A DNA stretch of 64,000 nt from an uncultured Aquitalea sp. GTDB lineage: Bacteria > Pseudomonadota > Gammaproteobacteria > Burkholderiales > Chromobacteriaceae. Under the pieces are notes generated by a model. It was not told the DNA's origin. It saw only the letters and a program-made list of their open reading frames with translations, and ran no database searches. This document shows positions 1-8,207 of this stretch, piece by piece (within the stretch, counting starts at the first letter, position 1; the number at the start of each line of letters is the position of its first letter). Both the position numbers and the translations under genes were made by a program. Location of the stretch: contig NZ_CAMFLA010000001.1 of NCBI RefSeq assembly GCF_945957525.1, positions 124,001-188,000 on the forward strand, in the 5' to 3' direction.

Positions 1-85
1 CCGATAATAGACGTGTCTGACGCATGCTCGTTTGTGGAAGGAGCGCACTCAGGCGCTCGATACTCTCATTATTGGGGCACTTTTC

Positions 86-1123
86 ATGCGTAAAAGTATT
101 ATATCGCTTGCTTTGGCTCTGGGACTGGCCCTCCCAGCATTTTCCGACACGCTGACCCTGCGCGCCGATGCGCCCACCCGTTACACGGTGGTGAAGGGCG
201 ACACGCTGTGGGGCATCTCCGGCCGCTATCTCAAGAGCCCATGGAAGTGGCCGCAGCTGTGGCGGATGAACAAAAGCGAAATCCGCAACCCGCACTGGAT
301 CTATCCCGGCGACGTGCTGGTGCTCACCTACGTCAACGGCGAACCCCGCCTGACGCTGGAAAAAGGCGCGCAAGGCGACATCAAGTTATCGCCGCAAATG
401 CGCATGGATGACATCGACCAGGCCGTCAACAGCATCCCGGCCAAGGCGATCGAACCTTTCCTCAAACGCCCCCTGGTCACCGACCAGGCCCAGTTCCAGA
501 GTGCGCCGGTCCTCATCGCCGGCCCGGAACAACGCCTTGCCTTCGGCACCGGCGACAAGGTTTACGCCAATGGCGTGACCGAACCGGGCAGCTGGCAGGC
601 CTTCCGTCCCGGCAAACCGCTGATCGACCCGGACACCAAGGAAAACCTGGGTTACGAGGTTGTCTACGGCGGCGACCTCGTGGTGGACAAGATCTCGCCC
701 GATGTGCAAACCCTGCGCGTCACCGGCATCGCCGAAGAAATTCTCAAGGGCGACAGACTGGTGAAAGCGCCGAAAGACCAGTTCGTACGCTATGTGCCGC
801 ACGCGCCCGACAACGGCGTACAAGGCAAGATCATCGCCATCTACAACGGCGTGGACGGCGCGGCCCAATACTCCACCGTGATCATTAATCGCGGCAGCCG
901 CGAAGGCGTGGAAAGCGGCCATGTGTTCGGCGTGTTCAAGAAAGGCAAGCCGATGGAAATCACCGCTGCAGACGGCCAGAAGAAGGTTGTGCTGCTCCCC
1001 GCCGAGCCGGGCGGCAAGGTGTTTATCTACCGCGTATTCGAGAAGGTTTCCTACGGTTTGGTCATGGAAAGCGCCACCGAACTGAACAAGGGAGACGTTA
1101 TCGCCGCGCCGGAAGCGGAGTGA
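86..1123 (+). CDS. LysM-domain exported protein
   Basis: Predicted exported cell-wall-binding protein of 345 residues. Residues 1-20 form a signal peptide (MRKS, then a hydrophobic run ending ALPAFS). Residues 33-81 are one LysM peptidoglycan-binding motif (YTVVKGDTLWGIS to YPGDVLVL). The rest is a long beta-rich region without a domain I recognise. An in-frame start exists upstream at 32, but the ATG at 86 places the signal peptide at the N-terminus. The stop codon overlaps the GTG start of dprA (GTGA), so the two genes are probably translationally coupled. A LysM gene just before dprA is common in betaproteobacteria. The enzymatic role, if any, is unknown. Confidence 0.9.
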   Translation: MRKSIISLALALGLALPAFSDTLTLRADAPTRYTVVKGDTLWGISGRYLKSPWKWPQLWRMNKSEIRNPHWIYPGDVLVLTYVNGEPRLTLEKGAQGDIKLSPQMRMDDIDQAVNSIPAKAIEPFLKRPLVTDQAQFQSAPVLIAGPEQRLAFGTGDKVYANGVTEPGSWQAFRPGKPLIDPDTKENLGYEVVYGGDLVVDKISPDVQTLRVTGIAEEILKGDRLVKAPKDQFVRYVPHAPDNGVQGKIIAIYNGVDGAAQYSTVIINRGSREGVESGHVFGVFKKGKPMEITAADGQKKVVLLPAEPGGKVFIYRVFEKVSYGLVMESATELNKGDVIAAPEAE

Positions 1124-2190
1124 CGGACAAAGCCTGGCTGCAACTGGCGCTGACGCCGGGCATAGGCCCGGCGGGTTTTTTGCGCCTGTTGCAGGCTTTC
1201 GGCCAACCTGAAGCGGCAATTGCCGCTCCTGCGGCTCATACCACGCCCTTCATCGGCCCGGCTGCCGCGCAAGCCCTGCGCGAGGGTGCCTCAGCAGCCG
1301 ATGCCGATGCGGCGCTGATCTGGGCCGAACAAGCAGGCTGCAGCCTGATGACCCTGGCCGACCCCGACTACCCGCAAGCGCTGGCGGAGTCTCCCTCCCC
1401 GCCGCCGCTTCTGTTTCTGCGCGGTCGCAGAGCAATGCTGCAACAACCACTGCTGGCCATGGTGGGCAGTCGCAGCGCAACCCCGGTTGGCGAGAAAACC
1501 GCCCGGCGATTTGCCGGACAATTGGCGGAGCACGGCTACACCATCGTCAGCGGACTGGCCGGCGGCATCGACGCTGCCGCGCATCGGGGCGCGCTGGAAT
1601 ATCCGTCGTCCACCATCGCCGTCATCGGCACCGGCATCGACCGCGTCTACCCTTCGGCCAACCGCCAGTTGGCCCGCGATATCAGCGATCAAGGCCTGAT
1701 CGTTTCCGAGTTCGCCCTTGGCCTGGGCCCGCTCGCCAGCCACTTTCCCCGCCGCAACCGCATCATCGCTGCCCTGTCGCGCGGTTGCCTTGTCGTGGAA
1801 GCCGGACTGAAATCCGGCTCGCTGATCACCGCAAGACTGGCAGCCGAGCAGGGGCGCGAGGTCATGGCGGTCCCAGGTTCCATCCATAATGCGCAAGCCC
1901 GCGGCTGCCACCAGCTGATTCGCGACGGCGCAGCGCTGGTGCAGAGCGCAGAAGACGTCCTGGATGAAGTGGGCCGCCTCCAGCGCCAAGCCAAGCCCAA
2001 AACAGTCATCCAGCCCTCGGACAGCGAGCACCCGTTGCTGGCCGCCATGGGGCATGACGCCATCCATGCCGAACAACTATCGCAGCAACTCGGGTTGACG
2101 CAAGGAGAGGTTTACGCGATGCTGCTCGAGCTGGAGCTTGCCGGCAGGCTGGCAACCCTGTCTGACGGCCGCGTCCAGCGGCTGGACTGA
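1120..2190 (+). CDS. dprA: DNA-processing protein DprA (Smf)
   Basis: DprA binds incoming single-stranded DNA during natural transformation, protects it and loads RecA. The 356-residue product has an N-terminal helical region, a Rossmann-like DNA-binding core (GSRSAT at 116-121, SGLAGGIDAAAH at 144-155) and a C-terminal winged-helix-like segment from about residue 290. The start is GTG at 1120, overlapping the lysM stop. Two copies of the over-represented motif TTCGGCCAAC lie inside the gene (1198 and 1653) in different reading frames, coding Phe-Gly-Gln-Pro and Ser-Ala-Asn-Arg. This is notable for a competence gene. Confidence 0.96.
   Translation: MTDKAWLQLALTPGIGPAGFLRLLQAFGQPEAAIAAPAAHTTPFIGPAAAQALREGASAADADAALIWAEQAGCSLMTLADPDYPQALAESPSPPPLLFLRGRRAMLQQPLLAMVGSRSATPVGEKTARRFAGQLAEHGYTIVSGLAGGIDAAAHRGALEYPSSTIAVIGTGIDRVYPSANRQLARDISDQGLIVSEFALGLGPLASHFPRRNRIIAALSRGCLVVEAGLKSGSLITARLAAEQGREVMAVPGSIHNAQARGCHQLIRDGAALVQSAEDVLDEVGRLQRQAKPKTVIQPSDSEHPLLAAMGHDAIHAEQLSQQLGLTQGEVYAMLLELELAGRLATLSDGRVQRLD
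1198..1209 (-). repeat. Uptake-like motif copy, in dprA
   Basis: AGGTTGGCCGAA on the minus strand. On the coding strand it is read as TTC GGC CAA CCT (Phe-Gly-Gln-Pro). Confidence 0.8.
1653..1663 (-). repeat. Uptake-like motif copy, in dprA
   Basis: GGTTGGCCGAA on the minus strand, the second copy in this gene. It is read in another frame (TCG GCC AAC, Ser-Ala-Asn), so no shared peptide explains both copies. Confidence 0.8.
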
Positions 2191-2231
2191 CCCGGTCCGG
2201 CCCTCATGGCTTTATCACTGAAGATGATCTG

Positions 2232-2690
2232 ATGTTTGACATTCTCGCCTACCTGTTTGAACAGTACCAAGACCCGGATTCCTGCGGCGATCGCGGCGTG
2301 CTGATGCGCCAGCTCGAAGCCGCCGGTTTTGAGGACGAGGAAATCAACGACGCACTGGACTGGCTGGACAGCGTGGCCAATATGGCCGACGGCCTCTACG
2401 CCAGCGCTGACGACGCCAGCGGCATGCGCATTTATGCCGATGCCGAACAGGAACGCCTGCCGGCGGAAGTGCGCGGCCTGATCCAGTTTCTGGAAGACCA
2501 CGGCGCCCTGTCTCCGTCACAGCGCGAAATGGTGATCGACCGACTGTTCGCCCTGCCGGAAGACGATATCAACGTCGGCTCGGCCAAGCTGGTGGCATTG
2601 ATGGTGCTGTGGGCGCAAAAAGCGGAACTGCCCATCCTGCTGGGCGAGGAGTTGCTGGACGCCATCCATGGCGAACCCACCATGCAATGA
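2232..2690 (+). CDS. smg: Smg family protein (DUF494)
   Basis: Small acidic cytoplasmic protein of 152 residues starting MFDILAYLFEQY, which is the diagnostic N-terminus of the Smg/DUF494 family. The molecular function of Smg is not established; the family is conserved between dprA and topA in beta- and gammaproteobacteria, as here. It lies 41 bp after dprA and before a clear terminator, so it is probably the last gene of a lysM-dprA-smg operon. The length matches the family. Confidence 0.92.
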   Translation: MFDILAYLFEQYQDPDSCGDRGVLMRQLEAAGFEDEEINDALDWLDSVANMADGLYASADDASGMRIYADAEQERLPAEVRGLIQFLEDHGALSPSQREMVIDRLFALPEDDINVGSAKLVALMVLWAQKAELPILLGEELLDAIHGEPTMQ

Positions 2691-2761
2691 CTTGTCAGCG
2701 GGCTATGGCCGGCTTACCATCCCGGCCTCCAAGCAAGCGGGCCGAATGACGGATTTCGACA

Positions 2762-2788
2762 CAAGAGCGCCGACTGCGCTCTTGTTTT
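2762..2788 (+). terminator. Rho-independent terminator after smg
   Basis: Nine-base stem CAAGAGCGC/GCGCTCTTG with a 5-base loop, followed by TTTT. It closes the lysM-dprA-smg transcript and separates it from topA. Confidence 0.85.
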
Positions 2789-2865
2789 ATTTGCATAGTT
2801 GCTTTATTTGATAGATAGACCCGCTATCAGAACCGCACACACCGGTTAACCAACGAAACGAAAAC

Positions 2866-5160
2866 ATGCCCTCCAGCCTCTTGATCGTTGAGTCGCCGTC
2901 CAAGGCGAAAACGCTGAAGAAATACCTGGGCCCGGACTTCGAAGTCCTGGCGTCCTACGGTCACGTGCGCGACCTGGTCCCCAAGAACGGGGCGGTGGAT
3001 CCCGAAAAGGGCTTCGCCATGAAGTACCAGCTGATCGCCCGCAACAGCAAACACGTCGACGCCATCGTCAAGGCAGTTGGCGAGGTTGACCACGTCTATC
3101 TCGCAACTGACCCGGACCGCGAAGGCGAGGCCATTTCCTGGCATCTAGTGCAGATTCTCAACGGCAAAAAACTGTTGAAGGACAAAACCGCCCAGCGCGT
3201 GGTGTTCCATGAGATCACCAAAAACGCCGTACTGGACGCCATCCAGAACCCGCGCGAGGTAGCGCAGGAGCTGGTGGACGCCCAACAGGCTCGACGCGCG
3301 CTCGACTATCTTGTTGGTTTCAATCTGTCGCCGCTGCTGTGGAAGAAAATCCGCCGCGGCCTGTCCGCCGGTCGCGTGCAAAGCCCCGCGCTGCGCCTGA
3401 TCTGCGAGCGCGAAAACGAGATCCGCAGTTTTGTGCAGCAGGAATACTGGTCAGTTCATCTGGACAGTCACAAAGGCCGCACCCGCTTTTCCGCCAAGCT
3501 TACCCAGCTGGCCGGCAAGAAGCTGGACCAGTTCGACATCCCCTCGGAAACCGAACAAACCGACATCCTGGCACGCTTGGCCAATGCCCCAGCCAGCGTG
3601 TCCAGCATCGAGAAGAAAAAGAAGTCGCGCAGCCCCGCCGCGCCCTTCACCACTTCCACCCTACAGCAGGAAGCCGTGCGCAAGCTCGGCATGACTACCG
3701 ATCGCACCATGCGTACCGCCCAGCAACTGTACGAGGGTATCGACATCGGCCAGGGCACGGTGGGTCTGATCACCTATATGCGTACCGACTCGGTGGCGCT
3801 GGCCAATGAGGCCGTGGAAGAAATCCGCGGCTACATCAGCGACAAGTTCGACAACGAATTCCTGCCGAAAAACCCGGTCGCCTACAAGAACAAGTCCAAG
3901 AACGCGCAGGAAGCGCACGAGGCCATTCGCCCCACTTCCATCCTGCGCACGCCGGAATCGGTCAAGCCCTTCCTCACCAGCGACCAGTTCAAGCTGTACG
4001 ACATGGTGTGGAAGCGCACGCTGGCCTGCCAGATGGCGCCTGCGCGCTTCGACACCACCTCGGTGGACATCGCCATGGGCGAAGGCGTATTCCGCGCCAG
4101 CGGCCAGGTGCAAACCTTTGCCGGCTTCCTCGCCATCTACGAAGAAGACGTGGACGACGCCGAAGACGAAGACAACGCCAAACTGCCGCTGCTGGAAGAG
4201 GGCGAAGCCCTGCCGGTGGACAAGCTCTACGGCGAGCAGCACTTCACCCAGCCCCCGCCGCGCTTCTCCGAAGCCAGCCTGGTGAAGGCGCTGGAAGAGT
4301 ACGGCATCGGCCGTCCGTCCACCTACGCCAGCATCATCTCCACGCTGAAGGATCGCGAATACGTCATCCTGGACAAGAAGCGCTTCTTGCCCACCGACAC
4401 CGGCGACATCGTCAACAAATTCCTGACTGAGCACTTCAGCCAGTACGTGGACTACAACTTCACCGCCAAACTGGAAAACCAGCTGGACGACATCGCCAGC
4501 GGCCAGCGCGCCTGGGTGCCGGTGATGGAAAGCTTCTGGAAGGGTTTTTCCAAGCAGATCACGGAAAAAGAAAGCATTTCCCGTGCGGAAGTCACCACGG
4601 AAAGCCTGGATGAAGCTTGCCCGAAATGCAGCAAACCCTTGTCGATCAAGTTCGGCAAACGGGGGCGCTTCATCGCGTGCACCGGCTACCCTGATTGCGA
4701 CTACACCCGCAACATCGGTGAAACCGCCGAACAGGCGGCTGAAGAGGCGGAAGCGCCCACCATCATCGAAGGCCGCTCCTGCCCGGACTGCGGCGGCGAA
4801 CTGCACATCAAGAAGGGCCGTTACGGCAAGTTCATCGGTTGCGCCAATTACCCGAAGTGCAAGCACATCGAACCGCTGGAAAAACCCCGCGACACCGGTG
4901 TGGAGTGTCCGGAGTGCAAGTCTGGCCACCTGATCGAACGCAAGAGCCGCTATGGCAAGCTGTTCTACAGCTGCAACACCTATCCCAAGTGCAAATACGC
5001 CACCTGGAATCCACCGGTAGCCGAGCCTTGCCCCAAGTGCAACTGGCCCATCCTGACCATCAAGACCACCAAGCGTCGCGGTACGGAAAAGGTGTGCCCG
5101 CAGAAGGAATGCGGCTATAGCGAAGTGATTGCTCCGCCGGAAGCCAAGGCTGAAGAATAA
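2866..5160 (+). CDS. topA: DNA topoisomerase I
   Basis: Type IA topoisomerase that relaxes negatively supercoiled DNA; 764 residues. The Toprim domain starts at residue 4 (LLIVESPSKAK, Glu9) and carries the DxDxE metal site at Asp82, Asp84 and Glu86. The catalytic tyrosine is Tyr304 in ITYMRTDS. From residue 585 to about 746 there are four Cys4-type zinc ribbons, each starting CPxC, the usual C-terminal DNA-binding tail of proteobacterial TopA. The gene follows a terminator and is followed by another strong one, so it is probably a single-gene transcript. Confidence 0.97.
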   Translation: MPSSLLIVESPSKAKTLKKYLGPDFEVLASYGHVRDLVPKNGAVDPEKGFAMKYQLIARNSKHVDAIVKAVGEVDHVYLATDPDREGEAISWHLVQILNGKKLLKDKTAQRVVFHEITKNAVLDAIQNPREVAQELVDAQQARRALDYLVGFNLSPLLWKKIRRGLSAGRVQSPALRLICERENEIRSFVQQEYWSVHLDSHKGRTRFSAKLTQLAGKKLDQFDIPSETEQTDILARLANAPASVSSIEKKKKSRSPAAPFTTSTLQQEAVRKLGMTTDRTMRTAQQLYEGIDIGQGTVGLITYMRTDSVALANEAVEEIRGYISDKFDNEFLPKNPVAYKNKSKNAQEAHEAIRPTSILRTPESVKPFLTSDQFKLYDMVWKRTLACQMAPARFDTTSVDIAMGEGVFRASGQVQTFAGFLAIYEEDVDDAEDEDNAKLPLLEEGEALPVDKLYGEQHFTQPPPRFSEASLVKALEEYGIGRPSTYASIISTLKDREYVILDKKRFLPTDTGDIVNKFLTEHFSQYVDYNFTAKLENQLDDIASGQRAWVPVMESFWKGFSKQITEKESISRAEVTTESLDEACPKCSKPLSIKFGKRGRFIACTGYPDCDYTRNIGETAEQAAEEAEAPTIIEGRSCPDCGGELHIKKGRYGKFIGCANYPKCKHIEPLEKPRDTGVECPECKSGHLIERKSRYGKLFYSCNTYPKCKYATWNPPVAEPCPKCNWPILTIKTTKRRGTEKVCPQKECGYSEVIAPPEAKAEE

Positions 5161-5189
5161 GCCGGCAAGTACGTACTGCCCGCCATCAC

Positions 5190-5219
5190 AACGCCGCGCT
5201 ACCGCGGCGTTGTTTTTTT
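5190..5219 (+). terminator. Rho-independent terminator after topA
   Basis: Perfect stem AACGCCGCG/CGCGGCGTT (5190-5198 and 5203-5211), loop CTAC, then seven T residues. Confidence 0.92.
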
Positions 5220-5311
5220 GCAGCCGACCCACACCCCAACACGGATGCGACATCAGCGCATTGTCATCAACAAACAACTGATTTTAATGATTATTTTCCA
5301 GCAAAGAGGCC

Positions 5312-5317
5312 TATAAT
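5312..5317 (+). promoter_or_regulatory. Consensus -10 element (TATAAT)
   Basis: A perfect TATAAT in an AT-rich stretch, with no strong -35 at 17 bp. It sits six bases before the first stem of the candidate RNA that follows, so it probably starts that transcript near 5323. Confidence 0.5.
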
Positions 5318-5322
5318 CCGCT

Positions 5323-5451
5323 GACCGGACCACAACACGGGCCCGAGTTGTGCGGGCCGGAACGCAGCCGGTCGCAACGGTTCCCTCGACGGACCGCCCC
5401 ACCCTTGATGGGCAAGGCGCCGCCTTTACCAACAGGCGGCGCTTTCTATTT
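5323..5451 (+). ncRNA. Candidate structured small RNA or leader, unassigned
   Basis: A non-coding stretch of about 130 bases between a TATAAT box and an intrinsic terminator. Visible pairing: an outer stem GACCGG (5323-5328) with CCGGTC (5368-5373) encloses a hairpin CACAAC (5331-5336) with GTTGTG (5347-5352). GGAAC (5359-5363) can pair with GTTCC (5380-5384) instead, which overlaps the outer stem and suggests two alternative folds. A small hairpin GCCC/GGGC follows at 5396-5413. It lacks the conserved SRP (4.5S) GGAAGGAAGCAGC loop and I could not match it to 6S or a known riboswitch. It could be a free sRNA or the attenuator leader of the next gene, 44 bases downstream. Confidence 0.5.
5417..5451 (+). 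terminator. Intrinsic terminator ending the candidate RNA
   Basis: Stem GCGCCGCC (5417-5424) with GGCGGCGC (5435-5442), 10-base loop, T-rich tail TTTCTATTT. It stands 44 bases before the next ATG, a position typical of either an sRNA end or a leader attenuator. Confidence 0.8.
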
Positions 5452-5494
5452 CGCCGCGCCCCATCCCGTCCGCGGCACAGGCAGATTGCTGGAC

Positions 5495-5872
5495 ATGAAT
5501 AGTCGGTTCTTTTTCATCGGAGGCACGGTCCTCACCCTGTTCGGGCTGTTGTCAGGCCATTGGCTGATGCTGCCCATCGCTTTCTTCGTGGCGTTTTCCG
5601 GCATGATTTTGGCCGACCGCGAACAATTGTCCGAGATGGACGCACACACCGCCGCCATGCTGCTGGCGGTACCAGGGCGTCCACCGCTGTTGCCGCTGGA
5701 CCACTTCACCGGCCGCGAGCTGCTGTTTTACCGCGCCGGCTGCCCGGTCTACCGCCAGTTGCTGTCGCAAGGGCGCTGCTGGGAGCTGGTGGGCGAACAG
5801 GGCAAGGTGGAGGATGAGTCCGGCTGTATCCGCGTTTACCCCGGCTATCTCTACCGACGCGTTCAGCGCTGA
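5495..5872 (+). CDS. Small inner-membrane protein, unknown
   Basis: A 125-residue protein I do not recognise. Residues 4-40 hold two closely spaced hydrophobic segments (MNSRFFFIGG onward). The remaining 85 residues are soluble and probably cytoplasmic. ATG 5495 is the first start that puts the membrane segments at the N-terminus. A longer frame from 5348 would overlap the candidate RNA and its terminator and is unlikely. No good Shine-Dalgarno is visible. The last ten bases overlap the convergent DUF1622 gene. Confidence 0.65.
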   Translation: MNSRFFFIGGTVLTLFGLLSGHWLMLPIAFFVAFSGMILADREQLSEMDAHTAAMLLAVPGRPPLLPLDHFTGRELLFYRAGCPVYRQLLSQGRCWELVGEQGKVEDESGCIRVYPGYLYRRVQR

Positions 5873-6246
5873 GCCTCTTCGGCCGACGTCGGTTCGGCCT
5901 CTGTTTCCCGGATCTCCCGACCAAGAAAGAAGTTGAGCGCGGTTCTCAGTACCGCAATCGCCGCCAGTTTGCCGATCTGATCCCAACTGGGAGCCACTGC
6001 GGTGGAAAGGATGTCTGCCGCCAGTTGCAGCTCCAGCGCCAGCGCCAAGAAGCGAGCGAAGCGCAGGCGCACGGCGTTGTATCGCATCGCGCTGCCGGGG
6101 CTCAGGCAGCTTTTCAGATACAAAGCACCCGCAGACACCACCCCGACGCCAATCACCAGCGCGCCGCAAGCTTCCACGCCCAGCTTCAGCCACAGCACCA
6201 GATTGAGCACCAATTCTTCCACGCCGGCCTCAGTGGGGTTCAGCAT
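5863..6246 (-). CDS. DUF1622 family membrane protein
   Basis: A 127-residue integral membrane protein with three hydrophobic segments. It carries the DUF1622-type signature: LELQLAADILSTAVAPSWDQ, then an IAVLRTALNFFLGREI-like helix. The family has no assigned function. The start at MLNPTEAG (6246) is preferred over the open frame extending to 6312, whose first 22 residues are polar and unlike the family. Confidence 0.8.
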   Translation of the reverse strand: MLNPTEAGVEELVLNLVLWLKLGVEACGALVIGVGVVSAGALYLKSCLSPGSAMRYNAVRLRFARFLALALELQLAADILSTAVAPSWDQIGKLAAIAVLRTALNFFLGREIRETEAEPTSAEEAQR

Positions 6247-6341
6247 GCGCGCCTCCTGTTCTTCATAGACAGCTTGGAGCTTGCCAGAGTCGAGGCTCCG
6301 GCTCCAGCGCAACGGGCAAGGCCGGCTCGACGCACGCTACA

Positions 6342-7151
6342 ATGGCGCGTCCCTCCCTTGTCCTTGCCATGCTTATTCTTCTCAAAATCGCGCTGGTGCC
6401 AACGCTGCTGTACTTGCTGGCCCAAGCAGGCCAACGCTGGGGCTACCGTCGCGCCGGTTGGCTGTCTTCCTTGCCTTGGGTGGCAGGGCCAATTCTGTTG
6501 GTGCTGACGCTGGAGCAAGGCCCGCGCTTTGCCGCTCAGGCCGCCCTACTGTCGCTGGCGGCCATTGCCGCGTCGGAAGCCTTCAATCTGGCGTACGCTC
6601 ACGTCTGCCGGCGCACAAACTGGCCTGCCGCGCTGAGCGCAGGCCTGGGCGCCTGGCTGATTATCGCCTCGCCGTTGCCCTGGCTGGCTGTCAATCTGCC
6701 TGCGGCTTTGGCCATTGCAGCGCTGGCTTGCGTGGTAAACCTCTGCTGGCTGCCTATTGCGGCAAACGCATCGCCGCCCTTGACCACCGCCAGGCGCAGC
6801 CTGCTGCCCCGCATGCTGGCAGGCGGACTGCTAACGCTGGCGGCTTCCCTGATAGCGGGTCGCGCTGGCCCGCACTGGGGCGGCATCGTGGCGGTTTTTC
6901 CCTTGCTGGGCAGTCTGCTGGCGATTGAGGTGCAATGCAGTCAGGGCACGAATGCGGTTTGGCATCTGATGCGGGGGATGACCCAGGGGCGACCGGGCTT
7001 TGCAGCTTTCTGCGCGGTACTGACCACCAGCCTTGGCAGTTTGTCACCGGCAGTTGCGTTTGGCGCGGCAACCATCGCCAGCGTCGCGGTTCAGCAGGCC
7101 GCGGAACAATGGCGCAGGAGAAGGGAAATAACGGTAGCACTGCGCAGCTGA
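6342..7151 (+). CDS. Multi-pass inner-membrane protein, unknown
   Basis: A 269-residue very hydrophobic protein with about eight predicted membrane segments and no soluble domain. A C-terminal region containing GGIVAVFPLLGS is faintly like the small GlpM membrane family, but I would not assign it. ATG 6369 (MLILLKIAL) is an alternative start that removes nine residues. The gene stands alone, divergent from the DUF1622 gene. Function unknown. Confidence 0.7.
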   Translation: MARPSLVLAMLILLKIALVPTLLYLLAQAGQRWGYRRAGWLSSLPWVAGPILLVLTLEQGPRFAAQAALLSLAAIAASEAFNLAYAHVCRRTNWPAALSAGLGAWLIIASPLPWLAVNLPAALAIAALACVVNLCWLPIAANASPPLTTARRSLLPRMLAGGLLTLAASLIAGRAGPHWGGIVAVFPLLGSLLAIEVQCSQGTNAVWHLMRGMTQGRPGFAAFCAVLTTSLGSLSPAVAFGAATIASVAVQQAAEQWRRRREITVALRS

Positions 7152-7169
7152 CCCCAACCCGGCCCCGTT

Positions 7170-7198
7170 CAAGCCTTGTCGCTAAGCGGCAAGGCTTG
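7170..7198. repeat. Inverted repeat after the membrane protein gene
   Basis: CAAGCCTTG (7170-7178) and CAAGGCTTG (7190-7198), with a shorter CGC/GCG pair inside the loop. No T-run follows on either strand, so it is a hairpin of unknown role rather than a classic terminator. Confidence 0.6.
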
Positions 7199-7337
7199 CG
7201 CAATGCGATATTGGAGATGGGCTTTTTGCGGGGCGAGCCAAAGCGCAAGCAAGACAAGCAGAGCGGGATGTCAAGTGCATTCCGCGGCCGCTTTAACGAC
7301 GCGCGGCGCGCTCGCTGTGATGCTTAGAGAAAACAAC

Positions 7338-7417
7338 AAACTACTGATGCCACGTTGCGCCGGCTGGCTTTACGCAAACAGTGCCGGCGTCGTCGCGCCC
7401 TGGGTCAGCCGTAAAAC
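7338..7417 (-). repeat. Degenerate copy of a dispersed repeat
   Basis: Read on the minus strand, this segment aligns by eye with the repeats at 8124-8206 and 47050-47127. Shared blocks include CGTTGCGCC, TAC.CAA and TGCC.GCG. Identity is clearly lower than between the other two. It lies just after the dgkA stop. Confidence 0.4.
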
Positions 7418-7436
7418 TGATTTTTGGCAGCCGTTC

Positions 7437-7817
7437 TTAGCCGAACAACACCAGCCCCCACATGGTGGCCAGATTGATCAAGCCCAGCAGCTGGGCGGCG
7501 CTGCCCATGTCCTTGGCGCGCTTGGCCAGCGGGTGGCGCTCCAGCGAGGTGTGATCAACGGCGGCTTCGATGGCCGAATTAAGCAGCTCAATGATCAACG
7601 TGGCGATGGAACTGGCGATCAGCAAGGCGCGCGCCAGGGGTGAGGCGTGAATCAGCAGCGCGGCGGGAATGAGGATGATGGCCAGTAATGAGAGCTGCCG
7701 GAAGGCATCTTCATGGCGAAAGGCGGCGCGCAAGCCGTCCAATGAGTAACCGAATGCGTTGATGAGGCGCTGGACGCCGGTCTTGCCCTTGAACGGGCTT
7801 TCCTGATGCTGGGTCAT
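7437..7817 (-). CDS. dgkA: Diacylglycerol kinase
   Basis: Small trimeric integral membrane kinase that recycles diacylglycerol to phosphatidic acid. The 126-residue product has three transmembrane helices and the DgkA signature IELLNSAIEAAVDH; an N-terminal segment like GVQRLINAFGYSLDGLRAAF precedes helix 1. Length fits the family (about 120). The ATG at 7817 is chosen; the open frame extends to 8033 but the added residues are not DgkA-like. Both flanks are long non-coding stretches that contain repeat elements. Confidence 0.93.
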   Translation of the reverse strand: MTQHQESPFKGKTGVQRLINAFGYSLDGLRAAFRHEDAFRQLSLLAIILIPAALLIHASPLARALLIASSIATLIIELLNSAIEAAVDHTSLERHPLAKRAKDMGSAAQLLGLINLATMWGLVLFG

Positions 7818-8024
7818 GTCGGATATCCAGTAATGGTCATGGCGCGGCGCGCGGCCGGCCGGGTCGCAGGCATGGTAATGGCTGGCGGGACGCCATCGCA
7901 AGCCTTGCCTTGCGCTGAACCGTCGCAGTTGCACGCTCCTGCTCCATGCTGCGCCCGGTTGATGACAAGACGTCAGGCGCTGCTTTTTAGCGCAGGCAAG
8001 ATGATGGCCGCACCGGGAAAACGT

Positions 8025-8050
8025 TTCGGCCAACCGCGAGGTTGGCCGAA
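8025..8050. repeat. Inverted pair of the uptake-like motif
   Basis: TTCGGCCAACC (8025-8035), loop GCGA, GGTTGGCCGAA (8040-8050): a perfect 11-base stem made of two copies of the motif in opposite orientation. On the minus strand it is followed by ACGTTTTCCC, so it could terminate gshA-gshB transcription. Paired uptake sequences act as terminators in Neisseria. Confidence 0.75.
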
Positions 8051-8123
8051 GAGGTGCTCCGCGAGAAGCAAAGCCGCTGCGCGATGAGACGGTTTAACGC
8101 CGCTGACGACACCTCGCGCAGAC

Positions 8124-8206
8124 CCTGGGTCATGGTGCTCCGGCGCTGGCAGTACTTGAGTACGACAAGGAGGCGCAACGCAGGATCAGGGGTTTTGTCA
8201 GCGGGT
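8124..8206 (+). repeat. Dispersed repeat copy B
   Basis: Aligns with 47050-47127 across about 75 bases. The best-shared block is AGTACGACAAG followed by AGGCGCAA, GCAGGATC and GGGGTTT. It ends two bases before the gshB stop codon. The centre (GTACTTGAGTAC) is palindromic. Confidence 0.65.
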
Positions 8207-8207
8207 C

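Larger units (their letters stand above)
7818..8207. other. Non-coding gap between dgkA and gshB
   Basis: A 390-bp gap with no gene that I can support. It holds an inverted pair of the uptake-like motif (8025-8050) and a copy of the dispersed repeat (8124-8206). The remainder, 7818-8024, shows no further structure beyond the presumed dgkA promoter region. Confidence 0.6.

Noticed and set aside
5323..5451. 4.5S SRP RNA or 6S RNA as identity of the structured RNA.
   Set aside because: The conserved SRP GGAAGGAAGCAGC loop is absent (only GGAACGCAGCC is found) and the size and hairpin layout do not fit 6S.
8124..8206. Dispersed repeat as part of a CRISPR array.
   Set aside because: Copies are tens of kilobases apart and not regularly spaced, with no spacers or cas genes.
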